From Pseudomonadota bacterium (GTDB taxonomy: Bacteria > Pseudomonadota > Alphaproteobacteria > Rhizobiales > Devosiaceae): a stretch of 55,365 nucleotides of DNA. The DNA lies in the NCBI GenBank assembly GCA_023393475.1, contig JAEWLC010000079.1:1-55365 (forward strand), read 5' to 3'. Numbering within the stretch: position 1 is the first letter of the stretch; every line of letters starts with the position of its first letter. The notes below the pieces were generated by a model, which saw only the letters and a program-made list of their open reading frames with translations, made no database searches and was not told the origin of the DNA. Below, piece after piece: positions 32,747-41,111 of the stretch. The translations under genes and the position numbers were made by a program.

Positions 32747-33550
32747 TCAGGCTGCAAGCTGGGCGGCGCGGGCCTCGGGCGAGTCGCCCGGGATGGCGCC
32801 GGTGATGAGGCCGACAATCTCGTTGACCTCGGTGTCCTTGACGGTGCGCGTGGCGATGGAACGCCCGAGCCGCATCACCGTGATGCGGTCGGCAACGCTC
32901 ATCAGCTGCTGCATGTTGTGGGAAACGATGATCACCGAGACGTCCTGCTCGCGCAGCGAGCGGATCACCTCGAGCACCTGTCCCGTCTCGCGCACGCCGA
33001 GTGCGGCGGTCGGCTCGTCGAGGATGACGATGCGGCGGCCCCAGAGCAGGGCGCGGGCAATGGCGAGGCACTGGCGCTGGCCGCCGGACATGCCCTTCAC
33101 CGAGACGTTGATCGAGGGGATCTTCACCTTGAGCGTGTCGAGCACTTCACGGGCCCGTTCGCGCATCTGGCGGTCGTCTACGAGGTTGAACAGGCGCTTC
33201 AGAGGGTTCTTCGAGAGTTCCTCGCGGCCCAGGTAGACGTTCTGGTAGGCCGACATGGTGTCGACCAGCGCGAGGTCCTGGTAGACGGTCTCGATCCCGG
33301 CATCCATCGCGTCCTGGGCGCGCTTGAGGTGCACCGGCCGGCCGTCGATGACGATCTCGCCCGCCGATGGCGCGACGATGCCCGAGAGGATTTTCAGCAG
33401 CGTCGACTTGCCGGCGCCGTTGTCGCCGACCAGCCCCACCACTTCGCGCGGATAGAGTTTCAGCGACGCATCGGCGAGAGCCGTCACGGCGCCAAAATGG
33501 CGAGCGATATTGCGTGCCTCGAGCACGGGCGCAGCGGCCACGTCCGACAT
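32747..33550 (-). CDS. Ribose-type sugar ABC transporter ATP-binding protein, single domain
   Basis: This 267-aa ATPase has Walker A GDNGAGKS, signature MSGGQ and Walker B IVILDEP. It is a single ABC domain, unlike the double-domain RbsA, and thus resembles FrcA-type importers where two copies pair. ATG 33550 is chosen because GGGAGGA lies 8 bases upstream; GTG 33568 sits within that site. It is the first gene of the likely nine-gene operon running to 25295. Confidence 0.9.
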   Translation of the reverse strand: MSDVAAAPVLEARNIARHFGAVTALADASLKLYPREVVGLVGDNGAGKSTLLKILSGIVAPSAGEIVIDGRPVHLKRAQDAMDAGIETVYQDLALVDTMSAYQNVYLGREELSKNPLKRLFNLVDDRQMRERAREVLDTLKVKIPSINVSVKGMSGGQRQCLAIARALLWGRRIVILDEPTAALGVRETGQVLEVIRSLREQDVSVIIVSHNMQQLMSVADRITVMRLGRSIATRTVKDTEVNEIVGLITGAIPGDSPEARAAQLAA

Positions 33551-33766
33551 CGGATCGTCCTCCCTCACGCTCGCCGTGCGTTCCGCATCTGGAACGAGCG
33601 TTTCATATTAGGGACACGCTAAGTCCGGAGCGGGATCGCTGTCAACGGGGGTGGGGGATACGACTTGCGGAGGGGGCGAAGAGTGCCGGGACAACGCCCA
33701 GCACTCAATCCTCTCGGTCGTCATCCGCGGGCTTGACGGTGTGTAATTTCCCGGCGGTTGTAGCGA
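33551..33766. other. Intergenic region before the sugar operon
   Basis: This 216-bp gap lies between the GntR stop and the first gene of the ribose-type importer, all on the minus strand. TAATAT at 33610-33605 (minus strand) could be a -10, but the TTGACA at 33645-33640 is about 12 bases too far to serve as its -35. No convincing terminator after the GntR gene was found, so read-through from it is possible. Confidence 0.35.
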
Positions 33767-34417
33767 CTACGTCGTCAGCACCCGGTGCAGCACGCCCTGC
33801 AGGTGCCGGTCGAGCGCCTCGACTGCCCCATCCACGTCACCCACCGCGAGCGCGTCGATGATGTCGACATGCTCCTCCATCGAGGTCACCGTGTTGGCGG
33901 GGCCGACGGCGTTGAGGTTGTGCAGGCGCAGCAGGTACATCTTCTGCGTGAGGCGGGCGTAGTTCACCCGGATCTGGTCGTTGTCGAAGGCCTCGACAAA
34001 GGTATCGTGGAATCGCCGCTCGATCTTTTTCACCGGCACCCGATAGGCTTCGAGGTCGTTGACCTGCCGGACGAAGTCGATGATCGCCGTGTGCTCGGCG
34101 CGGATCGTGTCGAGCCAGTCGCGACGCACCGTCTGGGCGAACTTGCGCAGCCCTTCCTTCTCGAGCAGGCCGCGGAACTGGAAGCAGTTTCCGACGAACT
34201 TCACATCCGGGTAGAAGATCGTGATCCCGACCTTGCGGCGAACCGTGATGAGCCCTTCGGCTTCGAGTAGCGTCGTCGTCTCGCGCATCGGCGACAGCGA
34301 TATGCCGAGGATCCGGCAGAGTTCATCCTGGGTCAGGGTCTGGCCGAGTTGCAGCCGCCCCTCGATCAGCGCGTCGAAGAATGCCTGGTAGCCGGCATTC
34401 TCGATCTCCCCCCTCAT
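33767..34417 (-). CDS. GntR family regulator with FCD domain
   Basis: This 216-aa regulator has an N-terminal winged helix with LTQDELCRILGISLSPMRETTTLL and a C-terminal FCD domain with metal-type His residues (RRFHDTF, EEHVDII). AGGAG lies about 8 bases before ATG 34417. It sits between the ribose-type operon and the divergent CUT1 operon at 34678 and may control either. The 16-bp AT palindrome at 34484-34499 lies in its upstream region. Confidence 0.9.
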   Translation of the reverse strand: MRGEIENAGYQAFFDALIEGRLQLGQTLTQDELCRILGISLSPMRETTTLLEAEGLITVRRKVGITIFYPDVKFVGNCFQFRGLLEKEGLRKFAQTVRRDWLDTIRAEHTAIIDFVRQVNDLEAYRVPVKKIERRFHDTFVEAFDNDQIRVNYARLTQKMYLLRLHNLNAVGPANTVTSMEEHVDIIDALAVGDVDGAVEALDRHLQGVLHRVLTT

Positions 34418-34483
34418 CCTTTTCTCCTACCAGCAAGCTGATTGACAGCCGTTTGGCGCAGAGAATACGCTCTTATTAGAAGA

Positions 34484-34499
34484 ATTAAATATATTTAAT
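34484..34499. promoter_or_regulatory. Perfect AT-only palindrome, possible operator
   Basis: ATTAAATATATTTAAT is a perfect 16-bp palindrome in an otherwise GC-rich genome, inside the 260-bp divergent region between the GntR gene and the CUT1 importer operon. TTGACA at 34442-34447 lies nearby on the plus strand, but its -10 would be only AATACG. The palindrome may be an operator for the adjacent GntR or an UP-type element. Confidence 0.45.
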
Positions 34500-34677
34500 G
34501 CCGCTAACGAGCGAATAGTACCGGAACGGTCGTGTCGAGGAGGCGGGCTGTTTCGGCGAGAAGACGGCGGGGAGGACATGGGGAAGACGCGGGGCGACAA
34601 GCGCTCTGGCGCGTCGCCGACCGGCAACCATGTACAAGCGTCGCGAGCCTGAAACCTGCTCAAGGGAGGAAATGAGC

Positions 34678-36003
34678 ATGACCGAAGGTACCAAGACTGA
34701 GAAGACCGGATGGACGCGCCGCCGCGTTCTCGGCACTGCCGCCAGCGGCCTTGCGCTCGCTGCCGCCAGCAGCTTCCCGATGCCGGCCATCGCGCAGGGC
34801 AAGAAGCTCACCTACTGGGGCGGGCTCATCTTCTCGGACGATGCCAACAAGCTCCTGTCCGACACCATCAACGCCTGGGGCGCGGCCAATGGGATCGCCA
34901 CCGAGGTGGTGATGATCAACCAGAACGAGACGACGCAGAAGGTCTCGGCGGCGGTCTCGTCCAATACGATGCCGGATGCGCTCGACATGGGCCTCGGCCT
35001 CGCGCGGCTTCTGGCCCGCCAGAGCCAGTTCTCCGATGTGGGCGATCTCTACAAGAAGATCGGCGACGCGCAGGGCGGCTGGTATCCCGGCCCCGACACC
35101 GCGTCTGACCTCACTGCCGATGGCGGCATCGCTCGCGTCGGCATCCCGTTCGGCGTCAACGGCAACCTGCTGCTGCGCCGCAAAGACCTGCTCGAGCCCG
35201 CCGGCTTCACCGAGGCCCCCAAGACCTGGGACGAACTGGTGACGCAGGCAGAAGCCATCAACAAGGCGCCGGTCTCGGGTCTTGGCCTTGCCCTCTCCAA
35301 TGTCGGCGACGCCAACCTGCAGGTTGCGGTGCTGCAGTCGTTCGGCGGCCGTATCGCCGACGATGCCGGCAAGAAGGTCACGATCGACTCGCCCGAGACG
35401 CGGCTGTGGCTTACCTGGCTCAAGAACGCCTGGGACAAGGGCCTGTTCTCGCCGGGCAATACCACCTGGGACGGGGCCGGCGACAACCAGGCCTTCCTCT
35501 CCGGCCAGGCTGGCTTCATCGCCAACACCGGTTCGGTCGGCATTGCCGCCAAGAAGGACGATCCGGAACTGTTCGAGGCCAGCGCGTTCTCGCCCCTGCC
35601 GGGCGGCCCGAAGGGCATCATCTCGCCGATCGACGTGCAGCTGCGCGCCATCACCAAGTCCAGCCCGCTGCAGGACGAGGCCAAGGCCCTGCTCGAGCAC
35701 CTGTCGTCGCCGGAGTTCATGAACGCCTACTTCAACGTGGCGATCTATGGCCCGGTCCTGCAGGCGCAGAAGCAGCTGCAGGCGTTCGACGGCACCAACA
35801 CCATTCTCGTCGGCCTGCTCGGCCTCGCCGAGAACGGCACAGCCCCGGCGTGGCCGGACGTCAACAACGCCGCCTTCGCCGATCTCAGTTCCAACTTCCT
35901 GATCCCCAAGCTGGCGCAGCGCGTGGTGGTGGATGGCTGGGATTTCGACAAGGCGATCGCCGAAGCCCAGACCCAGGGCCAGGCCATCTACGACAAGTAC
36001 TGA
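34678..36003 (+). CDS. Sugar ABC transporter substrate-binding protein (CUT1), Tat signal
   Basis: This 441-aa protein of the SBP type 1 family has a twin-arginine signal (TRRRVLGTAASGLALAAASS) with cleavage after AIA. AAGGGAGGA at 34662-34670 supports ATG 34678 rather than ATG 34672. Core segments such as DVGDLYKKIGDA, IPFGVNGNLLLRRKDLLEPAGF and AFLSGQAGFIANTG are typical. It binds a sugar or oligosaccharide in the periplasm. First gene of an operon with two permeases and a UxuA-type dehydratase. No ATPase gene is present in this operon. Confidence 0.9.
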   Translation: MTEGTKTEKTGWTRRRVLGTAASGLALAAASSFPMPAIAQGKKLTYWGGLIFSDDANKLLSDTINAWGAANGIATEVVMINQNETTQKVSAAVSSNTMPDALDMGLGLARLLARQSQFSDVGDLYKKIGDAQGGWYPGPDTASDLTADGGIARVGIPFGVNGNLLLRRKDLLEPAGFTEAPKTWDELVTQAEAINKAPVSGLGLALSNVGDANLQVAVLQSFGGRIADDAGKKVTIDSPETRLWLTWLKNAWDKGLFSPGNTTWDGAGDNQAFLSGQAGFIANTGSVGIAAKKDDPELFEASAFSPLPGGPKGIISPIDVQLRAITKSSPLQDEAKALLEHLSSPEFMNAYFNVAIYGPVLQAQKQLQAFDGTNTILVGLLGLAENGTAPAWPDVNNAAFADLSSNFLIPKLAQRVVVDGWDFDKAIAEAQTQGQAIYDKY

Positions 36004-36019
36004 CCAGAGTTCCTCCCTG

Positions 36020-36059
36020 CCGCGGATGGTTCCTTCAGGGACCATCCGCGGGTCTTTTT
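36020..36059 (+). terminator. Strong hairpin and T-tract between binding protein and permease
   Basis: A 14-bp stem (CCGCGGATGGTTCC with GGGACCATCCGCGG, one mismatch) closes a TTCA loop and is followed by TCTTTTT. Such partial terminators after binding-protein genes lower expression of downstream permeases and protect the upstream mRNA. Confidence 0.75.
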
Positions 36060-36076
36060 CCAAGCGAGGCCCGGCG

Positions 36077-36988
36077 ATGACTCTGGCAATCGACCAAGGC
36101 AACAAATCCCGTCGATTCGGCAGCGGCATCAAGCTTAAGCTGTTCGCCTACGCGCTGGTCGCGCCGGTGGTGCTGCTGATCCTCGGCCTCGTCGCCTACC
36201 CCTTCTTCTTTGCCATCTGGGTATCGTTCACCGACATGGTGATCGGCAGCGCAGGGCAGTTCGTCGGGTTCAAGAATTTCCAGTATCTCGCCGGAACCGC
36301 GACCTTCTGGAGCGCGATCTGGAACACCGTCACCCTCGTCCTCATCTCCGACGCGCTGAAGCTCGGCATCGGGCTGGGCCTCGCGCTGCTGGTGCACCAG
36401 AAGCTGCCGGGCCGCGGCATCTTCCGCTCGTTCCTGATGCTGCCCTGGGCCATGCCAGCCTTCGTAGCCTTTCTCACCTGGCGCGTGCTGTACCAGCCGA
36501 TCGGCGGCGGCATTAATCTCATCCTGACGCAGACCGGGCTCCATACCGAAGTCATCGACTTCCTCGGCACCAAGCAGACCGCGATGGCTTCGGTGATCAT
36601 CGCTTCGGTGTGGCGCGGCTTTCCGTTCTGGTTCATCTCGATCCTTGCCGCCCTGCAGTCCGTGCCCAAGGAGCTCTACGAGGCGGCGATCGTCGACGGC
36701 GCCAGCACCTTGCAGAGGTTCTGGAACGTGACCATTCCGTCGATCCTGCCGGTGATCATCGTCACGACGCTCCTGAGCTCGATCTGGACCGCCAATGCGT
36801 TCGAGCACGTGTGGCTGCTGACCGCCGGTGGTCCATCGGACGCCACCATGGTGTTCCCGGTGCTCGCCTATTTCGGCATGCAGACCCAGCGCATCGGCGA
36901 GGCCGCCGCGGTATCCGTCTACATGCTGCCGGTGCTCGCCATCCTCGTGATCTTCGCCACGTCCCTGATGATGCGGAGGGAGGAATAG
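36077..36988 (+). CDS. Sugar ABC transporter permease (CUT1, MalF-like)
   Basis: This 303-aa permease has six predicted helices and the EAA loop EAAIVDGASTLQRFWNVTIP, which docks the ATPase. ATG 36077 follows GCGAGG. It is separated from the binding-protein gene by a strong hairpin, and its stop overlaps the GTG start of the next permease. Confidence 0.9.
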   Translation: MTLAIDQGNKSRRFGSGIKLKLFAYALVAPVVLLILGLVAYPFFFAIWVSFTDMVIGSAGQFVGFKNFQYLAGTATFWSAIWNTVTLVLISDALKLGIGLGLALLVHQKLPGRGIFRSFLMLPWAMPAFVAFLTWRVLYQPIGGGINLILTQTGLHTEVIDFLGTKQTAMASVIIASVWRGFPFWFISILAALQSVPKELYEAAIVDGASTLQRFWNVTIPSILPVIIVTTLLSSIWTANAFEHVWLLTAGGPSDATMVFPVLAYFGMQTQRIGEAAAVSVYMLPVLAILVIFATSLMMRREE

Positions 36989-37872
36989 TGACGACCAGCC
37001 TCGCCGAAATCGTGAGCGCCGCGCCCGACACGCTCAGCTCGACCCGACGCCGGTTCATCACCGGGCGCATCCTGAGCTATGCGGCGCTGGCGCTTGCCGT
37101 GATCCTCGTGCTGTTCCCGATCTACTGGATGATCGTCACCTCGCTGAAGCTGCCGCGCGAAATCTACCGCGTGCCGTCGCTGTGGCCGAAGACGATCACC
37201 TTCGACAACTTCACCAAGCTCCTTGCCGATGGCAGCTTCCTGCTCGCCATCCGCAACAGCCTGATCGTCTCCACCGTCGTCACCGTGATCTCGGTGATCA
37301 TCTCGAGCTTTGCCGCCTATTCGATGGTGCGCTTCCGCTACCGATTCCGCGGCGTCATCGGCCGGCTGATCCTCTTCGCCTACCTGACCCCCGGATCGCT
37401 GCTGTTCATCCCGCTGTCGATCGTCATGGCGCAGCTGAAGCTCGGCAACTCGCTGCAGGGGCTCATCCTCGTCTACCTGACCTTCTCGCTCCCGCTCGCC
37501 ACCTGGCTGCTGCAGGGCTATTTCCGCGGCGTGCCGCGCGAGCTGGAGGAACAGGGGATGATCGACGGGCTATCCCGTTTCGGGGCACTGATCCGGATCG
37601 TCCTGCCGCTCTCGGCCCCGGGCATCGCGGCGGTGGCGATCTTCACCTTCACGGGCGCGTGGAACGAGCTGTTGTTCGCACTGGTGCTCACCACTTCGGA
37701 AAGCGTGCGCACCGCGCCGCTCGCCCTCAACTACCTCATCACCTCCGACGTCCTGCCGTGGGGGCCGCTGATGGCCGGTGCGGCGATTTCGTCGGTGCCG
37801 CTGATGATTCTCTATTTCGTCGCCCAGCGCTTCATGGTGGCCGGCATGACCGAGGGCTCGGTCAAGGGTTAG
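36988..37872 (+). CDS. Sugar ABC transporter permease (CUT1, MalG-like)
   Basis: This 294-aa permease has six helices and the EAA-type loop EEQGMIDGLSRFGALIRIVLP. It starts at GTG 36988, overlapping the upstream TAG by one base, with GGAGGGAGG just upstream deciding the start. It pairs with the MalF-like permease. The ATPase must be provided from elsewhere, for example the UgpC-type gene at 43752. Confidence 0.9.
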   Translation: MTTSLAEIVSAAPDTLSSTRRRFITGRILSYAALALAVILVLFPIYWMIVTSLKLPREIYRVPSLWPKTITFDNFTKLLADGSFLLAIRNSLIVSTVVTVISVIISSFAAYSMVRFRYRFRGVIGRLILFAYLTPGSLLFIPLSIVMAQLKLGNSLQGLILVYLTFSLPLATWLLQGYFRGVPRELEEQGMIDGLSRFGALIRIVLPLSAPGIAAVAIFTFTGAWNELLFALVLTTSESVRTAPLALNYLITSDVLPWGPLMAGAAISSVPLMILYFVAQRFMVAGMTEGSVKG

Positions 37873-37916
37873 CCGACCGGCGGCGGATAAACTTCAAACA
37901 CAGGAACATAACGACG

Positions 37917-38966
37917 ATGGGTATCAGGGTTGCGGTTGGGCAGTTTCACGAGCTGACCGAGGAACGGCTGCGCTTTGCGGCGCAGATTGGGGTCAGCGGG
38001 TTGCAGATGAACAACCCGACCCTGCCCGGCGACAACCGCTGGGAAGAGGCGGACGTCAAGGCACTGGCGAAGCAGGTCACCGATGCCGGCCTCACCTTCG
38101 AGGCGATCGAGAACGTCCCCACGCACTTCTACCACAAGGCCATGATGGGCCTCGAAGGCCGCGACGAGCAGATCGAGAACTACCAGGCGACGATCCGCGC
38201 CGTGGCGCGCGCCGGCATCCCGGTGCTCGGGCTGCACTTCATGCCCAACTCGGTGTGGACCACCAAGCGCGACGCGGCGACGCGCGGCGGCGCCGTGGCA
38301 CGTCAGTTCGACATGTCGGTGGTCGAAGCCAATATCGACAATCTCGAGTTGCTCCGCTCGTTCATGCCGACGACGCTCGGCCGCGCCTCCTCCATGCCAC
38401 TGTTCGGCAAGGACGGCCCGCTGATCACCGAAGAGCAGATGTGGAGCAACTACGAGTACTTCATGAAGGCCGTGCTGCCGGTGGCCGAGGAAGAGGGGCT
38501 GAAGCTGGCGCTCCACCCCGATGATCCGCCGGTGCCGATGCTGGGTGGCGTGGCGCGGCTGTTCTACAAGCCGGACAACTTCAAGAAGGCCTATGAGCTG
38601 GTCGGCAAGTCCGACGCCTGGACGCTCGACCTCTGCCTCGGCTGTTGCTCCGAGATGGAAGGCGGCAAGGCGAACGTCACCGAGATGATCGAGTATTTCG
38701 CCCCCAAGGGCCGCATTTCCTACATCCACTTCCGCGACGTGAAGGGCTCGGTTCCCGACTTCACCGAATGCTTCATCGGCGACGGCAATTTCGATCCGGC
38801 CGAGGTCGTGGTGCTGCTGGCCAAGAACGGCTTCAATGGCTTCCTCCTCGACGACCACGTCCCCAAGATGGACGGCGACAGCGACTGGAACCACCGCGGC
38901 CGCTCCCACGCCATCGGCTACATGCAAGGGCTGATCAAGATGGCCGAGTTCTTGGGGAAGGTTTGA
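37917..38966 (+). CDS. Mannonate dehydratase family protein, UxuA type
   Basis: This 349-aa TIM-barrel enzyme shows the UxuA-type metal and catalytic segments HPDDPP (H200), LCLGCC (C240), IHFRDV (H271) and LLDDH (D312-H314). UxuA removes water from D-mannonate to give 2-keto-3-deoxygluconate. ATG 37917 has AGGA 11 bases upstream. It is the last gene of the CUT1 operon and is followed by hairpins. An enolase-fold ManD at 41112 could carry out the same reaction, so one of them may act on a different acid. Some UxuA-like proteins act on other uronate derivatives. Confidence 0.85.
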   Translation: MGIRVAVGQFHELTEERLRFAAQIGVSGLQMNNPTLPGDNRWEEADVKALAKQVTDAGLTFEAIENVPTHFYHKAMMGLEGRDEQIENYQATIRAVARAGIPVLGLHFMPNSVWTTKRDAATRGGAVARQFDMSVVEANIDNLELLRSFMPTTLGRASSMPLFGKDGPLITEEQMWSNYEYFMKAVLPVAEEEGLKLALHPDDPPVPMLGGVARLFYKPDNFKKAYELVGKSDAWTLDLCLGCCSEMEGGKANVTEMIEYFAPKGRISYIHFRDVKGSVPDFTECFIGDGNFDPAEVVVLLAKNGFNGFLLDDHVPKMDGDSDWNHRGRSHAIGYMQGLIKMAEFLGKV

Positions 38967-38976
38967 GACCGAGCCT

Positions 38977-39008
38977 CCGCCCTCCCCACCCACCGGTGGG
39001 AAGGGCGG
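38977..39008 (+). terminator. GC-rich hairpin after the UxuA-type gene
   Basis: CCGCCCT and AGGGCGG flank an inner CCCACCGGTGGG stem. It lacks its own T-tract but is followed by the stronger hairpin at 39015-39053. Confidence 0.4.
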
Positions 39009-39014
39009 ATCGGC

Positions 39015-39053
39015 AAAAACAAAGGGCGCCACTTGGGCGCCCTTCTCGTTTCA
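39015..39053. terminator. Bidirectional terminator between convergent operons
   Basis: AAGGGCGCC and GGCGCCCTT form a 9-bp stem, followed by TTCTCGTTT on the plus strand. On the minus strand it is followed by TTTGTTTTT, a strong T-tract for the operon ending at 39068. Confidence 0.75.
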
Positions 39054-39067
39054 GTCGCTATCCCGCC

Positions 39068-39838
39068 TCAGTGGCTGGGGCTCGGGGGCAGGCCCTTGGC
39101 CTTGCGCCAGGCCTGATACTCATCCTCGGCGTCGGGGTGCAGTGGATAGTAGCGGCGGAGCGACTCACCGGCGGTGAGCTTTTCGCGGCTGAACACTTCC
39201 CACTCGGCGTGCTTCTTGGAATCCTCGATGACCTTTTCGGCCATCGACTGGGGCAGGACAACGACGCCGTCGTCGTCGGCCATGATGATGTCGCCCGGGA
39301 TGACCATGACGCCGCCGCAGGAGATCGGCACGTTCACGGCCGACGGCCAGATCGAGACCTGGACGTGGTAGTTCGGGGTCCAGCCGCGCATCCAGATGGC
39401 GAGGTCGAGCTTGTCGACATTCGGCTTGTCGCGCATGACGCCGTCGATGACGATGCCGGCGCCCTTGCGGCCCTTGAAGTAGGTCGACATCATGTCGCCG
39501 AACACGCCCGAGCTCATGTCGCCGCGTGCGTCGACCACGACCACGTCGTTCTCCTCGACTTCATAGAGGACATGGCGGTGGAGCTGGATCTCCGGATCCT
39601 TGTACTCGCCTTCGGCGAACAGGTCCGGGCGCTGCGGCATGAACTGCAGGGTGAGCGCGGTGCCGACGATCGACTTGCCTTTGTACTGGCTGACCGGCCC
39701 GACCATGTGCGGGTTGCGAAAGCCGGCATGACCGAGCGAGCCTGCGACGGTCGCGGTGCCGATGTCCTTCAGCGCGCTGATGATGTCCTTGCTCGGACGC
39801 TTGAAGGCCGGAATTTTGGCCTGGATGATGTTGACCAT
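39068..39838 (-). CDS. RraA-family protein, possible 2-oxo acid aldolase
   Basis: This 256-aa protein belongs to the RraA/HMG-CHA aldolase family. It has the metal and substrate segment SGVFGDMM and the catalytic-type R136-D137 in VIDGVMRDK, plus ADDDGVVVLP. A C-terminal extension past residue 200 is longer than in plain RraA. Aldolase members split 4-hydroxy-2-oxo acids into pyruvate and another carbonyl; others regulate RNase E. Its place as last gene of a sugar-acid operon favours a metabolic role such as cleavage of a keto-deoxy acid. GGAGGAGA precedes ATG 39838. Confidence 0.82.
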   Translation of the reverse strand: MVNIIQAKIPAFKRPSKDIISALKDIGTATVAGSLGHAGFRNPHMVGPVSQYKGKSIVGTALTLQFMPQRPDLFAEGEYKDPEIQLHRHVLYEVEENDVVVVDARGDMSSGVFGDMMSTYFKGRKGAGIVIDGVMRDKPNVDKLDLAIWMRGWTPNYHVQVSIWPSAVNVPISCGGVMVIPGDIIMADDDGVVVLPQSMAEKVIEDSKKHAEWEVFSREKLTAGESLRRYYPLHPDAEDEYQAWRKAKGLPPSPSH

Positions 39839-39866
39839 GGGTATCTCCTCCAAATGAGATGTGGGT

Positions 39867-41030
39867 CTACCAGTTGGTGACCGAACCGTCGCGACGCTTC
39901 AGATGGGGCGCCTCCCAGAACTTGAATGCCTTGTCGGTCAGCGCCGCTTCGTTGACCTCGACGCCGAGGCCGGGGCCGTTCGGCACCTGGTACACGGCGC
40001 CATCGAGCATCGGCATCTGCGGGAACAACTCGGCGGTCGGCGTGCCGGCATAGAGGTCCGTTGCATTGGCGCGACACTCGAGCGCGAAGAAGTTCGGCAC
40101 CGCCGCCGAGAAGTGGATGGTCGCCGCGGTGCAGATCGGGCCGAGCGGGTTGTGCGGCATCAGGTCGACGTAGTGCGCCTCGGACCAGCCGGCCACCTTC
40201 ATCGCCTCGGTGAAGCCGCCGACATTGCAGAGGTCCAGCCGGTTGTACTGGTGGATACCGCGCTCGATATAGGGCAGGAACTGCCACTTCGAAGCGAACT
40301 CCTCGCCGATGGCGAACTGCACATCGGTGAGCTTGCGCAGGTTCTCGTAGGCTTCCGGCGTCTCGTCGCGGATCGGCTCCTCGAGGAAGTCGATCGTGCC
40401 CGAGGGCATCTTCTGGCAGAAGCTCGCGGTTTCGGCGACAGAGAGGCGGTGGTGGTAGTCGATGCCGAGCACGACTTCCTCGCCCAGTTCCTCGCGGGCG
40501 CGAACGAGGAACGGCGCGGTCACGCCGATCGATTCACGCGGCTCGAAAATGCCGCCCGCGCCGTCCCAGCGACCCGGGAAGAAGCGGATGGTCTTCCAGC
40601 CACGGGCCATCAGGGCCTTGGCCTGCTCAATGGTCTCGTTGCCGTCGTCAGTGATGGCGCCGGTCGAGGCGAAGGTCGGGATCACATCGCGGTGCTTGCC
40701 GCCGAGCAGCTCGTAGACCGGAACGCCGAGCGCCTTGCCCTTGATGTCGTGGAGCGCGATGTCGAGCGCCGACTGCGCGGCGGTGAGCACACGGCCGCCC
40801 TCAAAGTACTGGCTGCGGTAGAGTTCCTGCCAGATGGCGCCGATCTTGAACGGATCCCTGCCGATGAGCCACTCGCGGAAGTGCTCGAGGGCGCCGACCA
40901 CGGCCTTCTCGCGGCCCGAGAGGCCGCTTTCGCCCCAGCCGAAAATGCCCTCGTCGGTCTCGACCTTGACGATCAGCTGGTTGCGGTGGCCGACCCATAC
41001 GGGGAACGGCTTGATGTCGGTGATCTTCAC
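39867..41030 (-). CDS. Enolase-superfamily dehydratase, D-galactonate dehydratase-like
   Basis: This 387-aa enzyme has the D-galactonate dehydratase-type arrangement D191-x-H193 (IDYHHR), E217 (FLEEP), E243 (IGEEF), D266 and H293 (LMPHNPLGP). The start is taken as GTG 41030 (MKITDIKPF), where homology begins; the ribosome binding site is weak, and an in-frame TTG at 41096 is unlikely. Galactonate dehydratase converts D-galactonate to 2-keto-3-deoxygalactonate. Related enzymes act on other aldonates, so the substrate is not certain. It lies 28 bp before the RraA gene. Confidence 0.85.
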   Translation of the reverse strand: MKITDIKPFPVWVGHRNQLIVKVETDEGIFGWGESGLSGREKAVVGALEHFREWLIGRDPFKIGAIWQELYRSQYFEGGRVLTAAQSALDIALHDIKGKALGVPVYELLGGKHRDVIPTFASTGAITDDGNETIEQAKALMARGWKTIRFFPGRWDGAGGIFEPRESIGVTAPFLVRAREELGEEVVLGIDYHHRLSVAETASFCQKMPSGTIDFLEEPIRDETPEAYENLRKLTDVQFAIGEEFASKWQFLPYIERGIHQYNRLDLCNVGGFTEAMKVAGWSEAHYVDLMPHNPLGPICTAATIHFSAAVPNFFALECRANATDLYAGTPTAELFPQMPMLDGAVYQVPNGPGLGVEVNEAALTDKAFKFWEAPHLKRRDGSVTNW

Positions 41031-41111
41031 GGGACGCTCTATCTTCTTCGTTTGTCGCGCTGCCGAACCGGAAAAGGCTGCAACTTTTCCTGGCAACGTT
41101 ACGGGTGGTTC

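Noticed and set aside
32697..33071. Extension of the sugar-binding protein frame upstream of 32696
   Set aside because: It overlaps the ATPase gene in another frame; the signal peptide and SD place the start at 32696.
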